The translations under genes and the position numbers were made by a program. From Saprolegnia diclina VS20 (taxonomy: Eukaryota > Oomycota > Saprolegniomycetes > Saprolegniales > Saprolegniaceae), in the NCBI RefSeq assembly GCF_000281045.1, contig NW_008246075.1, positions 715,344 to 779,343 of the forward strand: a stretch of DNA of 64,000 nucleotides, given 5' to 3'. Shown piece by piece: positions 50,975-62,082 of the stretch. The notes under the pieces are model-generated. The model did not search any database, was not told where the DNA came from, and saw only the letters and a program-made list of their open reading frames with translations. The first letter of the stretch is position 1, and every line of letters starts with the position of its first letter.

Positions 50975-53900
50975 ATGCAGGTCCTACCGTCGCTGCCCCA
51001 TGGCGGGCCGCAGGAAGAGCGCTCGAGGCGACTCCTGCAGCGCGACCAGCCCTTCGACCGACCGCTGCCACCGCTGCCGAAGGAACGCGAATTCGTCGTC
51101 CCCATGGACGTTCGGGCGCAAGAAGAGGTCTACCAGGAGAAGCTCGCTGCGCAGACGGACGAGCTCGCGTTCCTGAAAAAGTACGTCGAGCGCATCCTCA
51201 ACCAGCTCCGGCGCGTCCTCGTCAAGCACAACGAGCTCGAGCAGCTGCAACAGCTCTGCGACCCGATCGCACTGCAGGCCGACGACGACGGCAGCGCGCC
51301 GCTCCCGAGCCCGCCATGGTTCACGTCCAAGGAGTACATGAGCCCGCTCTTTGCAGCGTACGAGAGCCGTATCAAGGAGCTCGTAGGCCATTGCATCCAT
51401 GCGTCGTTGACGCTATTGACGCGCGTAGGAAGCCACTGTCGACAAGCACAAGCGGGATCTCGATGCGTTTGTGGGCCACGCCGACGCGCTCGCTCGGGAC
51501 AACGAGCGGCTCCAGCAGTACGACCGAGACGTCCATCCATCATCAACGTAGCTTCCTCCTCCTGCATTGCGTAGTGAGCTCAGCGTGACGATGGACAAAC
51601 TCGTGCTGCAGTCGGACGTCCCTGTCGCGATGCGCTCGGGCGTCGACTTTTTCACCGACCAGCGCAAGCCCGACGTGAACATCAACGACCAGCTCGCCGA
51701 CTTGAACGAGCGCATCGAGCTGCTCATGTCGGTATGGCATCCTCAGACATGCGTGAGCAATGCCAACACTCTGGTGCAGGAGAACAGCTTGCTCGTGGAG
51801 CAGGCGTCGCTCCAAGAGACCGAGCTCGACGACTTTCGGCGCGACGTGGCCGAGCGCGATACACAGCTGCTCACGATGAGCCAGAATTTCAACCAAGCGA
51901 CGCTCGCGATCCAAGAGCTCCGCGATACGACCGACCACATGAAGCACGACAAGCAGCGCGCCGAAGCCCAAGTGCAGCAGTTTGCCGCGACAATAGCCCA
52001 GCTCGAGGCGCAGAAAGAGACCATTTTGGCCCACGTGCAAAGCCACAAGGACGCCGTCGTCAAGTACGAGGTACGAAGGACGGCAACCTACCATCGACTG
52101 CACCAGTCCTGTTAGCTCCAAGTGCAAGAGTACGAGCACCGATTGACCCAGATCAAAGCTGCGAACGAGCAAAAGCAAAGCACGGTGACCAAGCGCTACC
52201 AAGGCGTGTGCGAACGACTCCGTGAACTCACGTCGGCGCTCGACGGGAAGGACAAGCAGCTCGAGCAGCTCCAGGTAGATGCGAGCTCACATTATTTGGG
52301 TCCTGGGATGTGATCGGCAAGTGTAGGAGATCTACAATGCGACGAGCCACGAGCTCGAGATGGTCAAAAGCGATTGCGAAGGGATGCTCAAGGTGATGCA
52401 GTCGATGGAGAAGCAGCTCGGCGAGTACGCGTCGCGCGAAGACGCTGTGACAGAGGTACGTGCCCGCAGCCACTGGGTATTGAAAATAGTTGGTGTAGCT
52501 CGAGCGTGCAAGTCAAGAGCGGGCCCAAGCCGTGATCCTCGAGCGCGATCAAGTACATGCAAAATGCCACGTCCGTCGCGTGACAGTGCGTAGGCCAAAG
52601 CCAAAGAGACGCAGTGTCGACGGGAGATTGCTCGGCTCACGGAACAAAAGCGCGTCGCTACGGCCGAGTACCTCAAACTTCAAGACGAGAGCGTCGAGAA
52701 GCTCCGGCGCAAGTCGGATCTTTACGATACCGCCCGTATACTGAAGATCCGTAGGCTCGAGAACGAGCTGGCCTATCGCAGCGACGAGCTCAAGCACGCT
52801 CAGACCACGATCGTGACGCTCAAGATGCAGCTCGTACGTCGACGGCGTTCCGCCCCCTTGAATCTCATGCCGGTGGGTAGGAAAACGCGATGCGACTGCA
52901 TGTCGACGCGGAGCGAAGCCTTCGCGACCTCACGACGCAGAGTGAGGCCCGCGTGGCCGTGTTCCAGGTCTATCCATGGTTGCTTCCACACGGCTTCAAA
53001 GTAGCGTAGGACAAGTTTGAACACATGGTTGCCCGGGTCGCGTCGTCCGAGCTCGTTAGAGACGAGGTACCGTCTTGTTCGAGCTGGCGTCGGGGCTCCC
53101 TCCAACATTGTAGGCGCTCGCCAAAGAAACGCAAATCGCTGCAACGCTGACGGCCAAGGAGCTCCAGTTTGAACGCGTCCTCGCCGAGGTGCAGGAGAAG
53201 TGGCAGATCGAGAAGGACCAAAGAGGAGGCTTGGAGCGCGAACTGGAAGTGCGCCGCGCCGAGGTGCGCGAGGCCCACGAGGCGCTCGCTGCCAAGGAGC
53301 GACACGTCGCGGCGATGACCAAGGAGCTGCACGACGTCCGGAGCGACGTGTCGGCCAAGCAAAAGTACCAAATCGACATGTATGTGCAGCAAATTCGCGA
53401 ACTCAAGGCGCGCCTCGACCAAGTTGAGACCGAGCTCGTGCGGGTAGGTGAGCCGTAGCGTCGATTGTCATGTCGACGCGCCAGTAGGCAAAGAACGAGA
53501 CCACCAAGATGGAGCACATGCTCCGCATGGACCATCAGCGCATGGAAGGCCGCTTCAAGAGCGAGATGGATGTGTCGGCGAGCCGGCTCAGCCGCCTCAA
53601 GGACGAGAAGGCCCGGGTCGAGTCCCAGCTCCAGGAGATCCAGGCGCGCCACGCCTCGTATGGCTCCAAGGTCCACCACTGCAATGGATCACCGTGTACC
53701 CAAACGCCATCGAAATTAGCTCATTGCGCTCGAGCAAGAGCTGGCCGAAGCGCACCACCAATGCTCGCAAATGCAAATGCACGTCGAAGAGGCCGAGCGC
53801 AAAGCATCGGACGTCGGCGCCCAACTCGCAATGCTGCTTGCGACGCAGCACCAGCACATGCGGCACGACGTCGAACTCAAGTCGGCGCTGGACCGCACGC

Positions 53901-54057
53901 GGCTCGAGAAGGCGCGGCTCGAACGCGAGCTTTCCGTACGCTTCACATCCTTTTGCCCTCTCTCGGTAGCATGCCCAACTAGGTGCTGCGCAAGACACCG
54001 TCGTCCGACATGAGCAGCATGCAAAAAGCGCTCGCAATCGAGTCCCGAGCGAGTTGA
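50975..54057 (+). CDS. CEP89: CEP89-like centrosomal/basal-body coiled-coil protein
   Basis: Twelve or more exons with short introns. The N-terminus is Pro/Arg-rich (LLQRDQPFDRPLPPLPKER), followed by the signature segment PSPPWFTSKEYMSPLFAAYE and SRIKELEATVDKHKRDLDAF, which parallels the human CEP89 segment PPW...KYLSPLLLAYEDRMKE. Nearly all the rest is coiled coil (for example LQETELDDFRRDVAERDTQL and LERELEVRRAEVREAHEAL). The last exon ends SMQKALAIESRAS. CEP89 is a distal-appendage protein needed for cilium formation and is also reported at mitochondria. It fits the other cilium genes here. Intron positions are certain near the ends and approximate in the middle. Confidence 0.75.
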
Positions 54058-54554
54058 TATCAAAATGAGCGCCTGAAGGCGTCGGAGGTGGCACCACTCC
54101 AGCCAGTACGTAGTTGATACAGAGCGATGCGGTGTTATAAGGCCACTTGAATGGAAAAGATACGATGACAGCTGCGTCGTCGGGCTTGAAATGCGCGTCG
54201 CCACCGACGTCGCCGCCGCCAAAACATTCGATCGGCCGACAATGCTGGACACGCGATCTTATGCAACCGGATGCCAAGATACGCCTCCGGTTACGCGGGC
54301 CGCCGGTCGTCATTTGCATCGAAAGGCGCGCGCTCTAGAGTCGACAAGGACACGAGTGGAACCAGTGTAAGCAGACGCGACGGATGCGCTAGTTCTTATC
54401 GACTTGGCAGTAGATCTGGATCACGCAACTTAGTGCGTCCTTGAGACGGCGCCACGCAAGCTACTTTTGCTGAGCGCGGCGCCCGATCTCCGCCGACGGG
54501 CCACACGCGCAAGAGGTCGTTCGTTTTCAATTCATTTTTCAATTAAAAGCTTCG
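54058..54554. other. Intergenic, no gene seen
   Basis: About 500 bp between the CEP89 stop and the TMEM185-like start. AT-rich sequence lies right before the latter ATG. No motif recognised. Confidence 0.5.
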
Positions 54555-55523
54555 ATGCCAGGTCCGCTCTGCCTTCTCTACACGGTCGTGTTCGACGGCC
54601 TCGCACTCGCGACCGGCGTCACCTCGGCCGGGTCCGTCGGCGCGCTCGCTGGCGCCGTCGCCCTCTCGATGCCGCTGCTCAGCCTCCCACGTACGTCGAT
54701 CCTATGCACGAATACGAACGTATGCGGTCGTCTGTAGTGCTAGTGTGCTGGAAGATCGATGACGAGTTTGATCGTCCGTGGATTGAGACGCTATTTGGGC
54801 TCTGGCTCATGGATGCGACCCTCCTTCTTCGCACTCTGTGTGCGATCCGCGTGACGCCCTTTGCAGCGTACGTCCGCAAGCCTCAAAGCACGCGATTCAA
54901 GCGCTGTGTGTAGGCGCCAGCTCCTCACGCGTGCTCTCTTTGTCGCCACGCACGTGGCCGTGGCGCTGCGCCTCGACGGCCACCTCGATTGGCACTGGAG
55001 CTCTGTCTTTCTTCCGCTGACATTGAGTCTCTTTTGCGGCGCGTCGCCGGTACCCGTGCTCCAAGTGCTTCTTCTCGGTCTCCACCTCGATGGCATCCTC
55101 ACGTGGTCGTATCCCGCGCTCTTGGCGCCGATGTGGGTTCCGCTTGTCGTCGTCGGTGTCATCCTGGTACATCCCATGACTCTCGAGCAACCGAGATGAC
55201 TCAAACCGCGACTAGCCAATGGGAACACTGTACGGACACGGGTCCTTCCTGCGCAACGCCATGCGGCTCGTCGCGTCGTGGGCTGCGGCCACGCTCTTCG
55301 TGGGGCCGTCGCTTCTGCTAGTCGTACGGCTCGAGTACGCTTGCTTTCCTGCCATCTACATTGCTCTTCCGTGGATCGTCCTCTACAGCCTTTGTGTGCT
55401 TGGGGTACATGTCCGCTTGATGCATAGCGTCGTATCTCATGCGTCTCCGCTGCGTAGGCGCTTGCGTCGTCGACGAAGGAGGCGTCCCGCCGTGGGCACT
55501 TCGAGACCTTTACAGTCGTCTAA
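54555..55523 (+). CDS. TMEM185-like polytopic membrane protein
   Basis: Five exons with introns of about 45-53 nt. About 250 residues, mostly hydrophobic helices. The family feature is the repeated LKLDG-type turn followed by Trp and a hydrophobic helix: VCWKIDDEFDRPWIETLFGLW, ALRLDGHLDWHWSSVFLPL and LHLDGILTWSYPALLAPMW. This pattern occurs in the TMEM185/Tmemb_185A group, whose role is poorly known. The exon joins restore FAARQLLTRALFVATHV and VILPMGTLYGHGSF, and the protein ends at GHFETFTVV. ATG at 54555 opens a signal-like hydrophobic segment. Confidence 0.65.
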
Positions 55524-55723
55524 CTCAATACGACCGCTTATTTATTCCTACACTTGGAGCATGCTAGAAGATGTGAACTGGGAGCCGATCTGTGCTGTCC
55601 GCTTGCCACGTCACGGCCGCTTTTTCGAGGATCTTATTCGTTGGTTCGGGCAGAGTATGGGTATACAATGATCAAGGTATTCCAGTGGTCGGTGGCCGCT
55701 GGCGTGGTGGATCTTGGAAAAGA

Positions 55724-58521
55724 ATGAGTCTGCAGCTGAGCCACGCGGAGCTCTTCAAGGTCGCGCCGATCTCGAGCCGCCAGTCGCTGAAGCTTCTGCC
55801 CTTCAGCCTCAAGAAGAAGAAGGTACATGCGGCCGCACGCAACTATTCTCAGCGTCGTCGTCGCCATTAGCAAAAACTGGTCGTTGGCGATGACTCGGGC
55901 GTCGTGTCGTCGTTCCAGATGAAGAAGGGCGATCCTGTCGTACGTACCATGGAAGGCGACCGTCGCTCAGCGCTGCGTAGGCCATCTACAAGTCGGTGCC
56001 GCAGACCAACGCGATCACGTCCATCAATTTGGGCTTGTACAAGGGCACGACCGACAAGGCGTATGTCTCGAGCGGCCAGCAAGTCTTGGGCTACACGAAG
56101 AAAGGCAAGGAGTTCTTCAAGTTCCAGTCCAATCTCTCCGAGACTATCAACCGCGTCTTCACGTACGACACGCACCTCTGGACAGGTCGTCGCCGCCGTT
56201 GCTCGCAGCATGAACTCACACGGTTGTAGCAACCGACTACATTTACAACCAGTTTGAGAACGGCCAGGACAAGCACTTTTACATGTGCCAAGACCGCATC
56301 AACGACATGCTGCTTCTCCACGAGAACGACGAGCTCGTGCCCGTCCTCGCGTGCCAAGACAAGTACATTCGCTTCATCCAGGTGCCATGCTCGATATCCC
56401 GATGCGTTCCAACCTGGTGAACCGTAGGGCAGCGAACCGCTCGCGAAAAAGTCAGTCCCAGGCGCATGCACGACGCTGACCAAGCACACTTTGAAGAAGG
56501 CGCCGAGTCAGATCTTGTATGGCAGCGCCAACGGCGCGTTTGGCGCTGTCCAGTGGAACAACCAAAAGGTCAAGACGATCTGGAAGACGGATGGCGGCGC
56601 GCTCGGCGACAGCAACGCGCATGGCCCGGCGGCCATCACCGCGCTTGCGTCGTTTGACATCAACAAGGACGATTCGAACGAGATCATTGTACGCTTTCTC
56701 TTCCTAGTGTCATTTTAGCTGCAATAAACAATATTGTCTAGGTCGGTCGGGACGACGGGCGTATCGAAGTCTACTCGGTCGACGCGTCCGGCGGCATCAC
56801 CAAAGAGTTTGAGAGCGTCGAGCAAGAGAGTGTCCGGGCGTTTCAAACCGGCGTGCTCTCCACACCTGTATGCCCGCTCATTTCTGAGTGCCGAGTTGTG
56901 ATGGCGGGTCGTAGGGCTTTGACGAAATCGTGTTTTGCACATACTCGGGCCGCGTGCTCTCGCTCACGTCCGAGCCGTTGGACCAGCCCGTACGTTGTTG
57001 CGGCAGGAACAGGTCGAGTAGAAAGGAGGTGCTCTAGGACACGGACGATGTGTACGGTCGGTCGCGCGGGACGGTTCAGCGCGAAACGCGCATCGTCAAG
57101 CTGCGCAAGGAGATCGCCCAGCTCGAAGAAAAGGTCCGTCTCTTTCGCGTCCATATTGTCTTGACAATCCTGTGTAGGTGACGAAAGAACGCGACCGCAT
57201 GGCGCGCAAGAGCGCGAGCGAGAAGGAAGCGTGTCTGCCGGTCGTGGAGGAAGTGCCCGTCAACTGCAAGTGCGCGCTCAACGTCGCCGAACAAACCTAC
57301 GATCTCTCGGTACCGCATCGACATATCCAAAAGTATCAATGTATCAATGAATCAATGTAGGTGGAAATCCCGGTCCCGATCGCCACGGTCGTGCTGCACT
57401 CGAGCGTGCCCCTCGACTTGCTCGATACAGTCAACAACCAAGCGATTCTGTGTCGGTCGCCGCCCGATGTATCGACCAACTCGCACGTGTTGGCGACGTA
57501 CCGCTGCCAAGAGTTTACGAACCGGCTCGAGTTTCGCGTGCGCACGCTTGAAGGCCAATACGGCGAGATCGAGGTACTTGCTAGTCAACAGATACAAGGT
57601 TGATCAATGGATATCTGGTAGCTCACGGTGCTCGCGGACACGGTGCCCCGGTGTGCCCAAGTCGTCAAGCAGTTTATCAAACCGCTCTCGCTGCACCACC
57701 GCATCAACATTGTCGAGTCAACCGAGTTGGACGAGGCGACGATGAACTCGCTGCATTTGACTGGCGACTTTTCGCTGCTTCAAGTCCACGAGTGGGTGAG
57801 CTACTGCCTCCCCGAAGTGCCCTTGCGCCTCCAGGACGACGACATCAAAATGTACTTCCGCAACACCTTCTTTGGCAACGTGCTCGTGTGCGAATACCGG
57901 TACCAAATGGTTTCGAACACTTTGTTATGACTTTTTGGTTTAGCAAGGGCGACGCGCAATTTTCGTCCGCGTCCATCTCGACGATTGCGATTCTCAAGGA
58001 AGTCATCACAAAGGAGGCGACGACGCGCAAGATCGGCCTCGACATTAGCTTCGACATCAAGCCGTCCTCGATTCCCTTCCTCCTCAACCTTCTGCGCCCG
58101 AAACTCGACTGGAAGCAAATGATTGCGTCCCAAGTCAAAATCCTCGATGGTATCAAGGTATCAACTTGATACTTTTGGAAAAAGCCAACCATGGGGCAGG
58201 AACTGCAAATGCACGAAGCCGACCATACGCTGTGGATGTCGCCCGAGTACCAAAGCGTGCTCAAGGACGCCGACACGATCCTCGACGAGTTCAAAGCCCG
58301 ACCCCGTGCGCTCAACTACCTCGCCGGCGTTCTCACGGACCTCTACGTCGACGTGTGCAAGTTCCGCGGTGTCAACGTACGTCCGGATAGTAGTTTGGTC
58401 CTATCCAATGATCCAACGATTCACCGTATGTAGCCCAAGCCGCAGATCCCGCAGCTCTACCTGCTCCTGGACCAGTACAGCTTTGATGCCCTCGTCGCGT
58501 TCTTCATGCAGCACCATTGAG
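55724..58521 (+). CDS. BBS7: BBS7, Bardet-Biedl syndrome complex (BBSome) subunit
   Basis: About 14 exons with introns of mostly 40-55 nt. The order follows human BBS7: MSLQLSHAELFKVAPISSRQS, LVVGDDSGVVSSFQMKKGDP, GQQVLGYTKKGKEFFKFQSN, YIYNQFENGQDKHFYMCQDRI, LLHENDELVPVLACQDKYIR, LYGSANGAFGAVQWN, the beta-propeller VGRDDGRIEVYS, a coiled coil (IVKLRKEIAQLEEKVTKERDR), VLHSSVPLDLLDTVNNQAIL, ATYRCQEFTNRLEFRVRTLEGQYG, VKQFIKPLSLHHRINIVESTE and the C-terminal LYLLLDQYSFDALVAFF. The BBSome moves membrane proteins in and out of cilia. ATG at 55724 gives an N-terminus that matches the family. It ends 124 bp from the convergent transporter gene. Confidence 0.93.
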
Positions 58522-58553
58522 CCGCGATCGACCACGTCTTCGTCCGCTAGTTG

Positions 58554-58570
58554 ATATATATATATATATA
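58554..58570. repeat. AT dinucleotide tract
   Basis: A run of about eight AT/TA units directly after the BBS7 gene, between two convergent genes. It is likely a simple-sequence tract of the 3' region. Confidence 0.8.
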
Positions 58571-58645
58571 CTTAACGACAAATGCGTGGGGTTGGGTGTA
58601 GTCAAAAAGTAGTAGAATTAGTAGTAGTTTCGTCGGCCAACCGGC

Positions 58646-60058
58646 TCAGCCCACCATGAGCAAAATCACCTTGTAGATGGCCGTCGTCGAGCAGTAGACA
58701 AAGAGCGAGCCGGAAATGACGAGGAGAATCCACGCGCCGCGCTTGCGCCAGTCCGAGTTGGGCTTCTCCGACCGGATGCGAATGTAGCAGACGCTCGGCA
58801 GAACGTACGAGATGAGGATGCCGACGGTCGAGCCCATGATGTTCCACACTACCGCGACGCCGGGCAGCGAAAACGCGAGGTAAAAGGCCATCGCGACCAA
58901 GACGAGCGTCATCGTGACATGTGGGATGAGCGGGATCGGCTTCTCGGTCGTGTCGTCGGCCGGAGTCGCGAGCAGCGGCTGGTTCTCGTTGTGCTCGGCG
59001 CGCTCGACCGACTCGCGCGCGACCTGGATGAGGCGGTACAGCGTTCGGCGGCAGGGCAGGATGAGCAAAGGCAGCGAAAAGCAGATGGTCGTCAGAATCC
59101 CGCACCGGCCGACGTTCATGACCACGTCGTCTTGGTCAAAGTTGTTGAGGATGTCGCCTTGGACGCCACCGACTTGCTCGTACGCGTAAATGTACCCGAG
59201 CGTGCCAATGACCATGTAGAAGAACGACGTCGAGAAGACGGTCGTGACCACGACGCGCTTCAGACGGCGGCGCGTCGGCTTGTGAAGCTCGCCGTAGACG
59301 GGCAGCACGTTAAAGTGGCAGAGGAACGACGAAATGACGATCGGGAGCGCGTACATGGGGTCCTCGACGTTGTCGGCCGCGTACTTGAGCGTCGACGCGT
59401 CAAAGGACGGCGAGTTGATCTTCTCGATCGAGCGGTAAAAGATGCCAATCGCAAAGACACCGACGGTGCAGAGGCCAAGGATCGACGTGTACCGGAGCGA
59501 GTTCATGCTCTGGAGGAAGAGAAGCGGCGAGACGAGCCCAATGAGGCACATGGCGACAAGGTTTTCGTCGTGGACCGAGAGCGCGCGGCCAAAGATGAAC
59601 TGGGACGCGAGCGACCCGGCAATGTCCCGCACGAGAATCACGTACCCGACAAACGCGAGGAAGATGAGGAGGATGAGCAGCACCATCGTAAAGACCTGCA
59701 TGCGCTTCCCAAACGCGTTCTTGGCAATCTCTTCGTACGACTGCGCGCCCGACCGGCGCGAGCAGCTCACGAGGATGTACGACGTGAAGGAAGAGCCCAT
59801 CGCGCAGAAGAACATCATGATGCAGCCGAGGACGATGCCGGAGCGCGCGATCGTGTACGGCAGCAAGAGCACGCCGCCGCCAATCAAGGTCGTGACGAGG
59901 TTCATGATGGAGCTCTTCGCGGTCGCTCGGCGCGCGGCCGAGTGCGGCGACGGGTAGAAGAACTCGTAGCTCTTCTTCTCGGCCTCGTACTGGAAGAGGT
60001 TGGGGCTCTTCAGGGACATGGCCCCTGGCGTCAGGTGCACGTTGCTGCTGCTGGTCAT
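58646..60058 (-). CDS. AAAP-family amino-acid transporter (SLC38/AVT-like)
   Basis: An intronless gene for 470 residues with about eleven hydrophobic helices. The first helix shows the family hallmark SSIMNLVTTLIGGGVLLLPY, followed by GIVLGCIMMFFCAMGSSFTS and YILVSCSRRSG. Later signatures are LPIVISSFLCHFNVLPVYGEL and FFYMVIGTLGYIYA. These match the SLC38/AVT6 branch that exports or imports neutral amino acids at vacuole or plasma membrane. The N-terminal 60 residues (MTSSSNVHLTPGAMS) are soluble and acid/Ser-rich. ATG at 60058 is the first in frame. TATCCGGAT lies about 200 bp upstream at 60259. Confidence 0.9.
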   Translation of the reverse strand: MTSSSNVHLTPGAMSLKSPNLFQYEAEKKSYEFFYPSPHSAARRATAKSSIMNLVTTLIGGGVLLLPYTIARSGIVLGCIMMFFCAMGSSFTSYILVSCSRRSGAQSYEEIAKNAFGKRMQVFTMVLLILLIFLAFVGYVILVRDIAGSLASQFIFGRALSVHDENLVAMCLIGLVSPLLFLQSMNSLRYTSILGLCTVGVFAIGIFYRSIEKINSPSFDASTLKYAADNVEDPMYALPIVISSFLCHFNVLPVYGELHKPTRRRLKRVVVTTVFSTSFFYMVIGTLGYIYAYEQVGGVQGDILNNFDQDDVVMNVGRCGILTTICFSLPLLILPCRRTLYRLIQVARESVERAEHNENQPLLATPADDTTEKPIPLIPHVTMTLVLVAMAFYLAFSLPGVAVVWNIMGSTVGILISYVLPSVCYIRIRSEKPNSDWRKRGAWILLVISGSLFVYCSTTAIYKVILLMVG

Positions 60059-61393
60059 CGACGGAGCTAAAGGCAAAATGACCACCTCAACTGCAAACTC
60101 AGTTCGTAGTGGAATATAATAAAATGATTCGTACCGCAAGTTCAACACCTTAAGCTTTGCCTTGGTGTTTGTATGCAAGTGCCATCTGGACGCGCTGCCA
60201 CAAGGATAAAAATGTGGCTTTCGACAAAAGATTTTATTTGCCGGGCAGATGGCGCCGCTATCCGGATGGCCGCGGTATCTTGGCGCCTTGCCGCGCTGCT
60301 GACCCCACGCTCGACCCTGCCAGGGCAGGCCGTACGCTCACGACACGAGTAAGAAGAGACACAAAGCACTCGATCGTACGAGTACTGTGTTGCGCAACGC
60401 GGCCTGTATTTATAGAAGTAATGGCGGCGCTGTACCTTTGGTGGCGGGACATGTCCAGCGATGTGTAACTCCGACCGACGCCATGACGCCCCGTGTCAAT
60501 CCCCATGTCAATTGCTCGCGCCGAGGAGGATGTGCCGGACGCTCTGAGCTTGTGGCCGGCACCGTTGGGTGAAAGAACTTGACGTGGCAGGGCGCTGGGC
60601 GATGACTTGCAGCGTATCCGGACAAAAACGCTTGGAGTTTGCGCAATAAGATGTTGACCCGAACGTCGATTTGGCCATCCGTGTATCAACGCGCCGGCCA
60701 AGGCGACCGACGATTGCAATGGTGATGTCGACAGAGTGGGAGCGTCGCCAGGGATTCCAAGGATGCGCGAGATTCCGCGGCAATGTCGCGGCCCGCAGCG
60801 TCGTCTCTAGTCGGCGGCTGGCGACCGTGCGACACCAGCGCAGAGATGCGATTGTGTCTTGGACTGCGACACACAGCCTCTTGGTGCCGCCCGCAGCTGC
60901 GAAAGCAAAATAGAGTGCAGTCGCTCGGCCCACGATCGTCAGGGACGCCAGCGCTGGCGCCATCGACGTACACTATTTGCCGACGGCAACCTGGCGTCAA
61001 CATGGACGGCCCACGACGGAACGTGGGAAAGGCGTCAACACGCGTGTCAAAGCGACGGTCTGCACATGCAGCTTCCACGCGCCTGCACACCCTTGGAGGG
61101 ACTGGCGCAGAGACCAGCGCGACGTTCCCCTGTTTATCGTCACCGACCATTTTAACACTACTACCCGCTCACAGTACTTGTAGTGTGTTTGCGTGCCTGA
61201 GATCTTTCGTTTCGACCAATCCAATAGCGTCCAGTACGAATTATACTCTATTTCAACCAATGGCATCGATTTATAAAACGAGCCCAGGATTGGACAAAAA
61301 GACGATCTGCGAGCGACACGATTGGCTGCGGGCCTTAAATTCGACGCATCTCGCGCTGCGTCAATCCACCCGTTCCTAGAAAAGACGACGACG
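60059..61393. other. Intergenic between divergent genes; CCAAT cluster at right end
   Basis: About 1.3 kb with no recognised gene. It contains TATCCGGAT at 60259 and TATCCGGA at 60615, and five CCAAT/ATTGG boxes at 61216, 61221, 61257, 61299 and 61321, which belong to the prefoldin promoter. Confidence 0.55.
61216..61325. promoter_or_regulatory. CCAAT-box array upstream of prefoldin subunit 4
   Basis: CCAAT at 61216, 61221 and 61257 and ATTGG at 61299 and 61321 make five boxes in 110 bp, the last about 70 bp from the ATG at 61394. The pattern resembles the VPS51 promoter. Confidence 0.55.
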
Positions 61394-62028
61394 ATGCTCG
61401 CGCCGCAACAAGAAGTCGAAGTCGACGTACGATGATTGCGATCCTCTGGCGCATGGGCTCATGGGCGCATGCGGGGTAGGTCCGCAAGGAAGACCAGGAC
61501 CGCATCAACGAATTTGGCCGCAACAACTCGCGCTTGGCCGACGTCCGCGACGAGGTCAAGGCGCTCAAGGTGCGATCCTGCTGCACCGTACCGTGCAACT
61601 TAGACTCGCCGCCATATAGGACAAGCTCGAGACGCTCGACGATGCCAACACGGAAATCATGATGGGCGAAGGCGACAATGTCCAGTATGGCAATCACACG
61701 TCGCATTGAACGTCGGGCTCATCGCTGCTTGTGTAGGCTCTTCATCGGCGAAAGCTTTGTGCAGGTCTCGGAAGAGTACGCCCAAGAGTACCTCGAAGCC
61801 CAGACGGAGGTATCGGTCGATGGCTCCACGCATGACGTACCATGATGACGTAGAAAACCCAAGCCAAGGTGGAGAAGCTGCAGGCCGAAGAGGCGTCGTT
61901 GGAGGCCCGCCAGGCGGTGAGTCCGCTCTGTGGTACCGATGCACTCATTCGCATATTGCGATCTCTAGGCGCTCAAGAAGGTCCTCTACGCCCGCTTTGG
62001 CACGAGCATCAACTTGGAAGACAAGTAA
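61394..62028 (+). CDS. PFDN4: Prefoldin subunit 4
   Basis: Six exons, introns of 44-52 nt, about 125 residues. The spliced product follows human PFDN4: VRKEDQDRINEFGRNNSRLAD, EVKALKDKLETLDDANTEIM, FIGESFVQVSEEYAQEYLE, LQAEEASLEARQA and the ending KVLYARFGTSINLEDK, equal to the family YAKFGSNINLE. Two long helices flank a beta region, as in beta-type prefoldin subunits. Prefoldin passes nascent actin and tubulin to the CCT chaperonin. Its stop is 54 bp from that of the convergent proline gene. The start ATG at 61394 gives the usual short N-terminus. Confidence 0.93.
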
Positions 62029-62082
62029 TTTTGCCACACGAAGCGTTCAACATGCGACTGTGCTGTGTATTCCTTTGCAGTA

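Noticed and set aside
58376..58390. TCCGGATA in a BBS7 intron as another copy of the palindrome
   Set aside because: Only a partial match within an intron that starts GTACGTCCGG; overlap with the splice donor makes chance likely.
58919..60070. A 383-codon open frame opposite the amino-acid transporter
   Set aside because: Arg/Glu/His-rich antisense shadow of the transporter.
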